Assembly: GCA_033977485.1 (NCBI GenBank)
Contig: CM066995.1
Coordinates: 48,483,162 to 48,547,161, forward strand
Direction: 5' to 3'
Length of the DNA: 64,000 bases
DNA from: Hydrangea macrophylla
Taxonomy: Eukaryota > Streptophyta > Magnoliopsida > Cornales > Hydrangeaceae
Shown in pieces: positions 46,042-57,799 of this stretch. Numbering within the stretch: the stretch's first letter is position 1; every line of letters starts with the position of its first letter. The notes under the pieces were generated by a model. It worked only from the letters and a program-made list of their open reading frames with translations. It had not been told where the DNA came from and did not search any database. Both the position numbers and the translations under genes were made by a program.

Positions 46042-46208
46042 CCTCTACTCAACATCCTTTTAATCGATTTATTAATCTAAATATGCCCTCAATTAATACA
46101 TATGTATATACATACATTACAAAAGCATGTCTAAAAGGGTGCAAGATTGCTAATGATAAAACATCATTCAAAATCAAGTAATTCATTTAACAAGCAAATC
46201 ATGATATG
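46042..46208 (-). repeat. 5' LTR of element B, middle segment
   Basis: CCTCTACTCAACATCC continues the LTR after E (compare 4577 onward) and runs to ATATG (46204-46208), where F is inserted. Confidence 0.92.
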
Positions 46209-46844
46209 TGACACGACTAAAAAGTTGTGCGCTCTTGTGCAACACCCAAGTGTAGGTGATCGTGCAAGTAATATAGTACTGGAAGTCCAGGTCGATCCCA
46301 CAGGGAAGGAATAGGAAGAATATCTACCAAGTTATAACCTAAAGCAAAAGAAAAGAAAATAAGAATATAGAAGTGGAGGTGTACTAACAAATCCTAACTA
46401 ATTAAATTAAACTAAATAATAAACTAAAGCATAAAGAAACATAACAATTAAACAACTAAATTAAAGGTGTTGGAAACACGTGAATCCACATTAATCCTAA
46501 CCATCTACCATGCACATTCATTAACGTTCTATGGAGTTCATTCCTCTTCAGCATTCCGTATTTTTCTAAAGATAAAGACTCAGTAGCCCTTTCATGACCG
46601 GGACTACATCATCACATTTGAGTAAAATACATGAAAGACGGTTTAAAACAATGGTTATTACTTGCACTCTAAATGGTGTTAGCATTCAAAGTGGTTTTCA
46701 AAAGTCATTGAAGAAAATAGCCTTAAGGCTTTAAGTTCTAAAAACTGTTGTGACAAACTGAGCTTATTGGGACAATTTGATGACAAATTTCTAAAACAGA
46801 AAGTCATGGAATACTTAAAAGAATCATCTCAAGATTTAACATGT

Positions 46845-46963
46845 TCGATCGATCGAAGCGCTCTCGATCGATCGAACAGTCATCCTTCAATCGATCGAAG
46901 TGTCTTCGATCGCTTGACTATGGCCCTGGTTCGATCGATCGAAATACCTTCGATCGATCGAGC
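46845..46963. promoter_or_regulatory. Downstream palindrome array, F 3' LTR
   Basis: Six TCGATCGATCGA-type sites as three pairs 19 bp apart, about 370-490 bp downstream of TATA on the element strand. The same array is in the 5' LTR at 52203-52321. Confidence 0.9.
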
Positions 46964-47380
46964 CCAGGATTTCTAAAGATTGCATGGCAGAGGCTAAGAA
47001 TCAATATATCATCACATATTTCCAACGTCTAAACTACGAAAACATGATTAAACTAATACAGGAATAACAAACTAGAGCAATCATCAACATCTAAGCTAAT
47101 AAACAATCAAATAGAGATAAAGGAACATAAAAACCTGGAATAATCTGAATAAAACTTGTAATAAACATATAACCAACTTGAATCTTCAAGAATCTTCAAT
47201 GTAACAATGAAAAAGAGGAAGAAAGTGATGAATCTAACCTAATCTACTCCTAATCTAACCCTAAAACTACCCTAAACTGCTGTTTTTCGCGTTCTGGAGC
47301 GTCCTCCCTTCGTCTGGCGTCAAAACGACGTATATATAGGGTTCCCACAGAGTTTACGCAACTTTTGGGTGAAAATAGAG

Positions 47381-47448
47381 TTCGATCGATCGAGCTCAGT
47401 TCGATCGATCGAAGGTTCGATCGATTGAACTCTCTTCAATCGCTTGAA
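47381..47448. promoter_or_regulatory. Upstream palindrome array, F 3' LTR
   Basis: Four sites (two pairs 19 bp apart, 16 bp between pairs) beginning about 45 bp upstream of the TATA box. Copy in the 5' LTR: 52739-52806. Confidence 0.9.
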
Positions 47449-47838
47449 CTCCTCTGATTTTGACAGCTCTGCACCCCGATGGTAGAATGGCCATAACTTT
47501 TTACTCGGACCTCGGATTGACCTCCCGTTTGCGGCCACGCGACCGTAACTCAAAGATCTACATTTCATGTCTCTGGGAAAATCTTCCAAATCTGAAGTCA
47601 TCATTGTCAAAATTGGCATTTTCCCAGCTGCTTCTGTTGTTCTCTTCACCAGAATCACTTTCTATGCAATGTTTGCTTTCCATGACCTGTAAAATAGTGT
47701 AAAAACACATGTTTGAGTCTCAACATCATAGAAAACACTTAATCATTGATATGCATCTAAATATAGGGACTTGGGGATAAAAGTATGCATAAAAGACCGT
47801 GTAATACACTATAAACATGCACTTTTCACCTCTAATCA

Positions 47839-47873
47839 CACCCCCCAACTAGCTCGTTGCTAGTCCCTAGCAA
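47839..47873 (-). other. Polypurine tract and adjacent hairpin, element F
   Basis: Element strand AGTTGGGGGGTG next to the 3' LTR. The hairpin TTGCTAG-TCC-CTAGCAA at 47857-47873 is identical to that in E. Confidence 0.85.
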
Positions 47874-49797
47874 TGAAGCGAACTACAGCAATGTTTATTT
47901 AAACTCTAAAAATTGAAAACAAAAGAAAATAAAAATCCTAACTCACTTTCGCAGGAATCGCGATTGCATTTAGCGTATGCAACAAGCCTTTAAACCCCTA
48001 GGTTCCCCCTAGTGGACGAGTGTTGTCTCGTGAGGGTTTGCAGTGAATCTACCCACAAAATTCATGTTTAAGGTAATGGTTCTCATTTAAATGTTTTCAA
48101 GAAATTTTCCTCTCATTTAACAATATAGTTAAGCTCAACAATCTCATGAAACTCTCTAATAAGCCATAGCAATGCAACACACATATTACAGTTAATCTAC
48201 GATCAAAGTCATTAGAATATTCCATACTTATTAATCTTCAAGTGTGTGTGTGAATGGACAACCAAAATACAAAACTTTAATTTCAAAGCTTGCATAACCT
48301 AAGATGCTATCAAGACGTTCATTTTGACTCAACTCTCACCGGGATTACACTCTCAAGATGAAATCACTCCGAATTAGGTGTAATAATTATCACTCATGAT
48401 ATGGAAGCTATAAAGAGTAAATGTAAATGGAATCTAATGCTTCTCATATCTAAATAGAAAAACGGAATTTTAGTGCATAAAGTCTCATGAAAGGATACTT
48501 TTCACTAGAAGAGCGAGATACCGTGGAGAACTCCCTCATTACCTTAACTTCAAATCCAATTTACTTAAAATCATCAGGACTTTGAAAAAGAGGTGTTAGA
48601 TTAAGAAGAAAAAGGCTCGTGATATTCAATTGGGTCAAAGGATGTGATTGGAATGTCTACTATAACTTTTCAAACTTCCCACATCTCCAATCTCTCTCTT
48701 CTTCTTTTCTTTTATTTATTTTTTTCACACTCTTCTTTTCATTCCTTTTTTTTTCTTTTGTAACAACCATTGGCATTTTTTTCTTTTTTTCTTCTCATGC
48801 TTTTCTTTTTTTTCTTTCATTTTTTATTTGCCAACTTTCCCTTATTCACACTAACATACTTCTTGTTAACGCAACACATCCCAATCACACCTAAATAAAG
48901 AACTGATGCTTGAACTCCTAATTTGGAGTTATGTATCGACTTTAGGATTATGAGGACAAGGCGATTATGATAAGCTCAAGAGGTGAAGTAAAGGAATAGC
49001 ATAGAGGTAGGCCAAGGCTGTATTATATATGTATGGTCAAAAGATGGCCTAAATCATCTTCTAAGTTAATAGGATAATTCATTTTCAGTAAATTCAAGAG
49101 CTCTAAAGTTTGGTAAATCCTGAACGTTCTCTTCTAGTGATCAGTCAAAATGAAGAAGAAAAATGAGACTTTCAACGAATTAATACGCTTTTCAAAAAGT
49201 AAGAGTAATTTTATAAAACCCTCAAAAACAAAGAATGGCACAAAAGCTCACTTGGGTTATTAGTCTCCACTACAGTCTTTCAAGACACTTAAACTATGCT
49301 TACTAATCCATTTTAGCTAAGTACAAGGTTGTCACAACGTGCTCAAAGTTGTTTGAAGATCAAAAGGCATAAAACATACTATAACTAAGATAGTAAAGAA
49401 ACTACCATAGTATATCACATACTAATAACATACAGAAAATAACACTAATGCATCATAACTAACTACATTAACTATGAGAGAAATACAAGAACCATTAAAA
49501 ATTTCAAAATTTTTGCAATTTTGATTTATTGAGTCGTGTTGCTAAGCAGGTATATTGACACGAAACCATAAAAAGAAATAAACGAGGCATGCAATGACTC
49601 ACTCCCCCCAACTAAAACTAAACATTGTCCCCAATGTTCTAAACTATGCACATGGACATGTAAAGTAAAGCGAGGGAAGGAAGGATTTTACCTCAAAGCG
49701 TTAATATCCATTTTTTTTTTCAAGTTACCTGCAAAATCATTAGTAGCAACAAGGAAAAATAGAGAATATACTACAATCACTCAGTAAATAAATTCAG
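47874..49797 (-). other. 3' noncoding region of element F
   Basis: No gene seen. It contains the 47938-48057 block shared with E, a T-rich tract (about 48690-48835), a GAGCGAGATACCGTGGAGAACTC block also near 33623 in E, and a polypurine-like site at 49604-49613. Confidence 0.6.
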
Positions 49798-51399
49798 TTA
49801 ATCAAAATTTTTATCATAGATTAACAACCGAAATTTTTGAGGATCTTCCCAATAAAATAATTTAACAGTGAGAAGAATGTTGGGATCCTCATAAAAATGC
49901 AACTCCCCCCAACTAATGTCAGGCTCAAGGTCAGAGGAGATGATGCAAAACCTATGGCTTCCAAATTTTTTTGGGACAGTTATAAAAGGAATACCACACT
50001 TTTTAGGAATTATATGCAAGAAACGATCTTTGGTGTTGGTATCTCCTATAACAGCCTCTATTTTAATACTAAAAACATGGGGAAGCCATGGTTCAATAAA
50101 AGGGGCAGGGTCTAAGTGATGTTCTAATGAAACTTTACTACCCTCCTCTTGCTCTAGAACAGAATCCATAGAAATATGATCATAAGAATTTAAATTATGT
50201 TCTATGCACATTGATTTGGACTGGACTTGGATGAAACTATTTATTTGGGCCTCAATGTCATAATCACTCAAGAAGGTCAAGCAGTCTAGAAGATTGCTAG
50301 CTTCTTGTTGAATTTTAAGATCATCTAAAGTGGGCCCAATATTTTCCAAGTCTTCTCTCAAAGAATTTTGAAAATTTTGTGAAGAACATGTGCTAGTATC
50401 CTTACCATCCTCTTCCACAACACATTCTGTTTGTTCACGAATGGGGTACACATAACATTCAAGCTCAGGACGAGAGCTTTGATTGATAGCAAGGATAGGT
50501 GATGGACAACTTGGTGACACCACCTCTTCGGCCAAAAGAGGTGAGGGTTCCTTTCCTAATTGCGTGCAATCACCTAAACTCTCATCATCTTTTAAGACCT
50601 CATTCTCATCCTCGCAACTCTCCTCACTATATATGTCATCTATTGAGGTTCTCTGGATAAAGGAATTGTGCAACTTTATCCAGGCAGTGAAGGAGTTGAT
50701 GTCTGGGGTTGTATGTTGAGGAGAAGATGGTTCTACAACTTCATGCTCTATGGTTTGGTTTTGGAGTTCTTGTTGGGTTATCACTTTCTCAAATGAGTTG
50801 TTAACCTCACTCGGTAAGAACCCATCATTGTCCTCTAATTCCATTCCATTGTTAGTGTCTTGAAATTCAGGTTGTAGCGTTGAAGGACTGGTATAGTCTT
50901 CTAAAGGTTGGCTATCAAATGCTTGTTGATATCTAGCTCCTAATTTATCAATTGCACTCTCTAGCCTTTTCATTTCACTAAGCAGCAATTCTAACATACC
51001 ATTATCCTCAACTTGGTTATTCTCCTCATTATAACTATATGAAGTTTCACCCCATTGTTGTTGGTAATAGTCCCCTTCCCATTGTGTTTGTGTGCAAGAC
51101 TCCCCAGAAGGAAAGTCTTGGTGCATTTGGTAATCGTGGGAACTACTACTATATCCTACACTATCATTTTGGCTATATCCCCATTGCGATTGATAGAACT
51201 CTCCAGGTGGAGGTTCTTGATACGTTTGATAACATGGGGGACTAACACGATGGTTTTCCCATTGTGGTGATTGGTAACACTCAGGTTGATAATGTGCATC
51301 ATATGTGGGTGCTTGCCAACTCGGGGTATAGTTCTCATTACCTAATGTGTACCCATTCGTGGTATTTGTGTTGTATTGAGGGTAATATGGATAAGACAT
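49798..51399 (-). CDS. Single intact ORF of non-autonomous element F, 533 codons, function unknown
   Basis: The ATG at 51399 is the first after the PBS, about 145 nt downstream. Residues 1-125 are rich in Tyr, Gln, Ser and Pro (MSYPYYPQYNTNTTNGY, with repeated YYQ/YQSQW), low complexity. About 130-160 could form a short coiled coil (MLELLLSEMKRLESAIDKLG). Residues 170-420 are acidic. About 435-533 look folded, with alternating hydrophobic and aromatic residues (PWLPHVFSIKIEAVIGD, HIIPKKCGIPFITVP, LLTVKLFYWEDPQKFRLLIY). There is no CCHC knuckle, protease or polymerase motif. The Tyr/Gln-rich part plus coiled coil recall the region after the knuckle in Athila Gag (compare E, 42180-43106), so descent from a Gag tail is possible but unproven. 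Confidence 0.8.
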   Translation of the reverse strand: MSYPYYPQYNTNTTNGYTLGNENYTPSWQAPTYDAHYQPECYQSPQWENHRVSPPCYQTYQEPPPGEFYQSQWGYSQNDSVGYSSSSHDYQMHQDFPSGESCTQTQWEGDYYQQQWGETSYSYNEENNQVEDNGMLELLLSEMKRLESAIDKLGARYQQAFDSQPLEDYTSPSTLQPEFQDTNNGMELEDNDGFLPSEVNNSFEKVITQQELQNQTIEHEVVEPSSPQHTTPDINSFTAWIKLHNSFIQRTSIDDIYSEESCEDENEVLKDDESLGDCTQLGKEPSPLLAEEVVSPSCPSPILAINQSSRPELECYVYPIREQTECVVEEDGKDTSTCSSQNFQNSLREDLENIGPTLDDLKIQQEASNLLDCLTFLSDYDIEAQINSFIQVQSKSMCIEHNLNSYDHISMDSVLEQEEGSKVSLEHHLDPAPFIEPWLPHVFSIKIEAVIGDTNTKDRFLHIIPKKCGIPFITVPKKFGSHRFCIISSDLEPDISWGELHFYEDPNILLTVKLFYWEDPQKFRLLIYDKNFD

Positions 51400-51464
51400 G
51401 TTTACCCAAAATATTTAAACAAAAGAAATTCTTTTTTTTCTTGTGAGAGAAAAAGTCCAATGAA

Positions 51465-51489
51465 TTTTTTTTTTTTTTTTTTTTTTTTT
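51465..51489 (+). repeat. Run of 25 T in the leader of F
   Basis: Poly-A on the element strand between PBS and ATG. Possibly variable in length. Confidence 0.85.
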
Positions 51490-51542
51490 AAAGTAAAAGA
51501 AGAAAAATGGAAAAACTTAGTAAAATCCTAACCTAGTTGCCT

Positions 51543-51560
51543 TCCCCGGCAACGGCGCCA
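51543..51560 (-). other. Primer-binding site of element F (perfect tRNA-Asp)
   Basis: Plus strand TCCCCGGCAACGGCGCCA, 6 nt from the LTR edge. Matches the 3' end of plant tRNA-Asp over 18 nt. Confidence 0.93.
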
Positions 51561-51566
51561 AAAACT

Positions 51567-53196
51567 TGACACGACTAAAAAGTTGTGCGCTCTTGTGCAA
51601 CACCCAAGTGTAGGTGATCGTGCAAGTAATATAGTACTGGAAGTCCAGGTCGATCCCACAGGGAAGGAATAGGAAGAATATCTACCAAGTTATAACCTAA
51701 AGCAAAAGAAAAGAAAATAAGAATATAGAAGTGGAGGTGTACTAACAAATCCTAACTAATTAAATTAAACTAAATAATAAACTAAAGCATAAAGAAACAT
51801 AACAATTAAACAACTAAATTAAAGGTGTTGGAAACACGTGAATCCACATTAATCCTAACCATCTACCATGCACATTCATTAATGTTCTATGGAGTTCATT
51901 CCTCTTCAGCATTCCGTATTTTTCTAAAGATAAAGACTCAGTAGCCCTTTCATGACCGGGACTACATCATCACATTTGAGTAAAATACATGAAAGACGGT
52001 TTAAAACAATGGTTATTACTTGCACTCTAAATGGTGTTAGCATTCAAAGTGGTTTTCAAAAGTCATTGAAGAAAATAGCCTTAAGGCTTTAAGTTCTAAA
52101 AACTGTTGTGACAAACTGAGCTTATTGGGACAATTTGATGACAGATTTCTAAAACAGAAAGTCATGGAATACTTAAAAGAATCATCTCAAGATTTAACAT
52201 GTTCGATCGATCGAAGCGCTCTCGATCGATCGAACAGTCATCCTTCAATCGATCGAAGTGTCTTCGATCGCTTGACTATGGCCCTGGTTCGATCGATCGA
52301 AATACCTTCGATCGATCGAGCCCAGGATTTCTAAAGATTGCATGGCAGAGGCTAAGAATCAATATATCATCACATATTTCCAACGTCTAAACTACGAAAA
52401 CATGATTAAACTAATACAGGAATAACAAACTAGAGCAATCATCAACATCTAAGCTAATAAACAATCAAATAGAGATAAAGGAACATAAAAACCTGGAATA
52501 ATCTGAATAAAACTTGTAATAAACATATAACCAACTTGAATCTTCAAGAATCTTCAATGTAACAATGAAAAAGAGGAAGAAAGTGATGAATCTAACCTAA
52601 TCTACTCCTAATCTAACCCTAAAACTACCCTAAACTGCTGTTTTTCGCGTTCTGGAGCGTCCTCCCTTCGTCTGGCGTCAAAACGACGTATATATAGGGT
52701 TCCCACAGAGTTTACGCAACTTTTGGGTGAAAATAGAGTTCGATCGATCGAGCTCAGTTCGATCGATCGAAGGTTCGATCGATTGAACTCTCTTCAATCG
52801 CTTGAACTCCTCTGATTTTGACAGCTCTGCACCCCGATGGTAGAATGGCCATAACTTTTTACTCGGACCTCGGATTGACCTCCCGTTTGCGGCCACGCGA
52901 CCGTAACTCAAAGATCTACATTTCATGTCTCTGGGAAAATCTTCCAAATCTGAAGTCATCATTGTCAAAATTGGCATTTTCCCAGCTGCTTCTGTTGTTC
53001 TCTTCACCAGAATCACTTTCTATGCAATGTTTGCTTTCCATGACCTGTAAAATAGTGTAAAAACACATGTTTGAGTCTCAACATCATAGAAAACACTTAA
53101 TCATTGATATGCATCTAAATATAGGGACTTGGGGATAAAAGTATGCATAAAAGACCGTGTAATACACTATAAACATGCACTTTTCACCTCTAATCA
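51567..53196 (-). repeat. 5' LTR of element F (1630 bp)
   Basis: Same length as the 3' LTR, with two visible substitutions. Palindrome arrays at 52203-52321 and 52739-52806. Confidence 0.95.
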
Positions 53197-53201
53197 ATAT
53201 G

Positions 53202-55798
53202 CAAAGCAAAGAACTAGAGAACTTACCCGGAATCTTGCCACGAATATTAAGCGTGTAATGCATGCAAATAAAAGAAAATCCTAAAAAAAAAAAGAGTCTT
53301 TAATCACATATATATACATATAAGGCAAATCCTTGTTCTAACGTGTCATACATGGAGCCGAGGAATCAATAAAATCAAGAAATAAACAAAACAAGAGAAA
53401 GGATTGAGAAAATGTACCTCGATAGCGCTACAAAACAATGAGTTAGTTCACATACTTTAAACAAAATACATCACTAAATCCTAAGCAACAAGTCTTAACA
53501 CAAGGTGAATTCAATTTTCAAATATCAGTCTACGTGGATGAATGCACATGAACACATGAGTATGAATGAAATAGAGCTATGAACTATTCATTGGTTTGGA
53601 TCATTTAGCTTCTGGTTTTAAGCTTACTCAATCATTATTAAAGCATGGTATGAATGCTAGGTTAAGAAAAGATCATTTGAACCTTTATTTACAAAGTTGA
53701 TTAAATCTGTCAATACATTCTGGAAATTCCAGAGAGCAGACCTGAACTTCAAAAAAACAGAAAGCATGATTCCAATTGTTAGATCTTGATGATTTTTGAG
53801 TATCTTATGCCTCTATGAGTCTAGTTTCTAACCCAAAAAAGAAAATCAAGGTTTGAACGGTTAGATCTCTGGAAAATGGGCAAAAACCAGACGTCACTCA
53901 GAGACTTACAACTCTTTGTCTAGAGATCTTGTATGATTTTATAAAAATAGTAAAAAGATCAGAAACACTTTGATCTTTTTAGGGTATCTTCCTAACACAT
54001 TAAACCTCATATGAAAATTTATTTTAAGTTGAAAATACTTGGTTAGGACTCTGATTTACTAGTTTCAAAAGGGTGTTGTTGTTTTGGAATTCTGGACAGA
54101 TTATTGTTAACTCAGAAACTCATGACCAAACCATTCTAAACATGAAATCTAATAAAAGAAAAAATTACAGTGGTAAAACTTTGTGTTATTGACACTCTCC
54201 AAGTGGTTTTGTTCAGTTCCAACGGTCTGATTTTGAACTAAAAATCCTTGATCAAAGGTGGTCATTGAATTCACTGCACCATTTGTTCAAGTTCAACTTT
54301 CATTTGTTAACCCCAACTACTAAACCATGAAGTTGGACTTAACCTAAACCATTTCTTCTACCACTTGATGGTCATTGAATACTAAGGACACACACACTTG
54401 TAGGTCTTAGTGAAGTATGAAGAACTGCACAAAACTTTAAGTAAAGGATTAGCATAAGCCCTAGAGATGGACTTAAGCTAAATTATTTCTCCTACCATTT
54501 GATGGTCATTGGAGACTAAGGACTCTTAAACTCATGGATTTTAATGAAGTATGAAGAAACTTCATAAAACCTCAAGACAACGAACCTAAACCATGAAGGT
54601 AGGGTTAGATTCAAATTATTTCTGCTACCATTTGATGGTCATTGGAGACTAAAGACCTTTGAACTTGTGTATTTCAATGAAGTATAAGAGACTTCATAAA
54701 ACCTCAAAGTATTGAGTTCAAACTATAGATGAAGTTTGGACTCATTGACTCCATATACTAAAAATCAACCTCAATCCTCTCATAAATCATAAGTTCATGA
54801 GAATATTGGGTTTTGAATACTAAGATTCAAATAAGACATTGAAAGTCTCATGAATCTAAACAAACACAAGCAAAAAAAATACCAAGGTTCTATTTCAAGA
54901 TTTATTTTAAGCTTCAAACACTAAACTTACTTTGATCCAAACTAATGAGATGAAAGTTCAATCACAATATATATGGTGTGTGATGAAATGAGGTGGGGAG
55001 AGAAGTTTTGAAAATGTATAAAAGATTCTAAGTATCTAAATATTGTGATTGAACTACTAAATAAACTAATTAATTTAGAATTTTACCTTTAAGTATCCTC
55101 AACTTCTTAGTTTCTTCAAGGCCTTCCAAGTAATGATCAAACTCTTCTTCTAACTCTTCCAAACAAATCTCTCTATTACTCTCTTAATTTGGAAAATTGT
55201 GAAGGAGAATCAATATTGGGATCCTAACATTCTAATATTCTAAGTCCTTTTGTAGTAGGATATACACCTTCCTTATATAGGCAGATTTTGGGGGGGTATT
55301 CCAGCCATTTCAGGGGCAAAACCTTAACCCCGGATGTCCTTTCTTGAAGGTACAAAGTGTGTTGTTTTATAACTGGCTGTTACAAAAAGGCGGCATTCAG
55401 TGAGTGCCATTGCGACACTCAGTGTCTGCCGGAGCGGCACTCAGTGAATGCCGTAATGGCATTCAATGAATGCCAGAAAAGTTTTACGGACTGCCGTCTA
55501 GTTTTGAAAATTTCATTTTTTCGCGGCATTTTCTAGAATTAATGGCTCTCACAGAATGCCGTGCGGCACTTCATGGACTGCTGTACGGTGGCCCGTGATT
55601 GCCGCAGAGGTCACTGTGCGCCGTTTTCTTCTGTCTTTCCTTTTCTTTCTTTTTCCTTTTTGTTTTTGAATTGCAAGAGCTTTCGAAAGAGTTTGAATCA
55701 TCTTTGGAAGTCCTAGATTAATCGGACGCTTGTCATCATCGGATCTTAGAGTTGTACTCCCCTTAATTCGACGTTTGGTAAAAATTGGGGTGTCTACA
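53202..55798 (-). repeat. 5' LTR of element B, last segment
   Basis: Continues with CAAAGCAAAGAAC after F (compare 4741) to GTGTCTACA. It carries three copies of the 134-bp GATGGTCATTG unit (54369, 54504, 54637), one more than the other LTR. The CGGCA motif cluster is at 55391-55620. The three segments add up to 3000 bp against 2833 bp in the 3' LTR. Confidence 0.92.
55391..55620. promoter_or_regulatory. CGGCA/TGCCG motif cluster, 5' LTR of B
   Basis: CGGCATTCAGTGAGTGCC, CGGCACTCAGTGAATGCCG (an almost perfect palindrome) and TGGCATTCAATGAATGCC stand in a row. Half-sites follow to about 55620. This copy has at least one motif unit more than the 3' LTR. Confidence 0.6.
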
Positions 55799-55803
55799 AT
55801 ATC

Positions 55804-56778
55804 CATGTATCCATACATGCATACACTTGCACACTATCCTCGTTTGGACATGCATATGTACTATCCATGCTTAGAATAATAAGGTATTCACTTATACTAT
55901 TCTATGAATTGTATTAATATTGTCCTAACCATGATTAATTAAGACAATTGAGAATGCTATGCTATTCCGAGTAAGTTTTCTTCATTCCCTCTTATTTACT
56001 GCTTTCCTAGGATCACCTAGAAGCATGTATACGTGGATAAAATATAGATTTCAAATTCCCTACATGATTACCTGTGCATTGAATTCATGTTTTTCTATGG
56101 AGTATGATTTTCATGTTCAATTAATTTTTTTTACATTCGCATGCATAGCAGAGCCTAGCAATACATTAAGTCCCCAAATTACTGCTTTAGTACGTGCATT
56201 GCATGTAATAGCGTAGTCTTTTGCATGATTTTCTTTCTTTAGCTGTTTATAACTTGAACATAGGATTGCATTAGAAACAAATGTAACGGTCCACATGATG
56301 TCTAGTCAAACACCTTGAAAGTTGAGTAGATGCCTGTCTTTGAACGAGGCGAGAGGGGGTGTTTTAGCACGATCTAGCTCCTTCCTCTCTAGTATCTTAA
56401 CCCTGAAACCGAACACTTTAGTGACGACGGGGTGGTGCTCTCAATCCATTGGACATGATAGATTTAGTTTTCTTGGTTTTCTTTATCAAACTAAGTGGCT
56501 AAGCTCTTAGCGAGGATCTCTCTGGATTTAGCCTTGTGGGATATAAATGGATTACTCACTCTTATAGCCTCGGATATGGATCGTGGGCATCGATGTAGCC
56601 TCAGCTATGGATAAAAAGCCCGATGAAATCCAAAATATGAATAATCCAAATCGGTCAGATCGGATAAAGGCTGATGAAGGGTGGTGAACCTCACTCATGG
56701 TTGTTGGCATGAGATTTGGAATGGGATCAGTCAAGTGGGCTTGATCTTTATAGGTCCTACGCTTGGTTTGGGTACCCA
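55804..56778 (+). repeat. 5' LTR of element C, right part
   Basis: Continues from 4341 after B and ends near GGTACCCA, five bases before the PBS. No gene is seen in it. Confidence 0.65.
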
Positions 56779-56782
56779 TAAT

Positions 56783-56800
56783 TGACGACTATGCTGGGGA
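56783..56800 (+). other. Primer-binding site of element C (tRNA-Arg type, mutated)
   Basis: TGACGACTATGCTGGGGA differs by a few bases from TGGCGACTTTGCTGGGGA, the PBS of element B. It marks the end of the C LTR and the plus orientation. Confidence 0.8.
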
Positions 56801-57799
56801 CTGAACTAAGCGGGTCAGACTAAAAAACTTTCAACATTCTTTGACTCTATATTATGAGGATTGCACATTCATTAGATTTAGGAAGCTTGGTCGGACCAAA
56901 GCCAGGGCATATAACTCCTCAAATCACCCCTGTGGAGGACTTCCCTTCCTTAGCATGTACCTATGGGTATAAAAAGCATGTCCACGTACCATACCGAGCC
57001 TTGTAATGGGGGGGTATGTAGGACATCTCACTGGGGGACCCTTTGACGCTATCCACCTTAATGCATATGGAAGCCATAGATCTAATCCTTTAGGGCTTGA
57101 CATGTTATGATAATGTGCACACACACATTTTACTTGCCCTTCGGGATTATGCGACATGATAAGGATGCCTATACGACATGTGATACATAACCCTATCTAA
57201 AACTGCTAGCATTCAACCCATGTGAAATGATCGCCGCATGACACAAGGATGGTATGCTTAGGTATTATGCTCGGAAAATGTATCACGAGTCCATAGGGTG
57301 ACAAGTCATAACCTTATTTGTGTCCTATTCACTAGAGTAAGCCCTAATTATACCTAAGCTATCATAAACCTTGTCACACGTGAAGTTCCAAGCCTGGAAT
57401 AACTAGCGTGACATTGGTTATGGTCACTACGGGATGAAAAGGGATTCTTGATGTTGCGATTAGGACTTAATTGTCTACATGATGATTCGAAAATAAGGCC
57501 ATTATTCTAAATTTGCATATCATGCATATCATAAGAAAATTTTGACAAAAAAGGGGTGAAAATTTTTTCAAATCTAAAAGGGAGGGAACAATCATTCTGG
57601 ATTTAAACAAGATTTTCAAATTGAATTTGTAGAGAGACAAGTAAACATAGCTCCGAAGATGACCACAAAAACACCTTCTTGGGTTTGTCCCTCTAGTTCA
57701 AGAAGATCAGTCCACTCTATAGACACAAGGGTACCAATGGCTGCGAAGCAAGAAAGAATATTGTAGTTAGAGGATACCTGGGCTCGTCAGGGGTAGCAG
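56801..57799 (+). other. 5' leader of element C
   Basis: About 1 kb without a recognisable gene, comparable to the 1.25-kb leader of B. Confidence 0.5.

Larger units (their letters stand above)
46209..47838 (-). repeat. 3' LTR of element F (1630 bp)
   Basis: TGACACGACT to TCTAATCA on the plus strand. TATATATA is at 47331-47338. The downstream array starts at 46846, 46865, 46888, 46907, 46932 and 46951 (steps 19, 23, 19, 25 and 19). The upstream array starts at 47382, 47401, 47417 and 47436 (steps 19, 16 and 19). Confidence 0.95.
46209..53196 (-). mobile_element. Element F: non-autonomous Athila-related retrotransposon, very young
   Basis: Two 1630-bp LTRs (46209-47838 and 51567-53196) with TSD ATATG at 46204-46208 and 53197-53201. 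I see only two substitutions between them, at 46525/51883 (C/T) and 46786/52144 (A/G). The internal 3.7 kb has a perfect tRNA-Asp PBS, a polypurine tract and one 533-codon ORF, but no protease, RT, RNase H or integrase. It shares LTR blocks, hairpin and 3' noncoding blocks with E, so an Athila element could supply proteins in trans. Confidence 0.95.
4342..55798 (-). mobile_element. Element B: large Tat-lineage retrotransposon carrying three nested insertions and two antisense genes
   Basis: The ends are TGTGGATATCGC and TGTCTACA (TGTCCACA at the left LTR), flanked by ATATC at 4337-4341 and 55799-55803. On the minus strand the order is 5' LTR (right), tRNA-Arg PBS, gag, protease, RT-RNase H, second RNase H (aRH type), integrase, then two genes on the opposite strand, a 60-bp tandem array, polypurine tract and 3' LTR (left). 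Element G sits in pol, and E and F sit in the 5' LTR. Without these insertions B is about 27 kb minus LTR differences, in the size range known for Ogre/Tat elements. All sense genes contain stops or shifts. Confidence 0.9.

Noticed and set aside
46767..47032. Plus-strand ORFs with SIDRS/FDRS repeats (also at 52125-52390, 32503-32772 and 63290-63577)
   Set aside because: These are translations of the TCGATCGATCGA arrays within LTRs and have no gene context.
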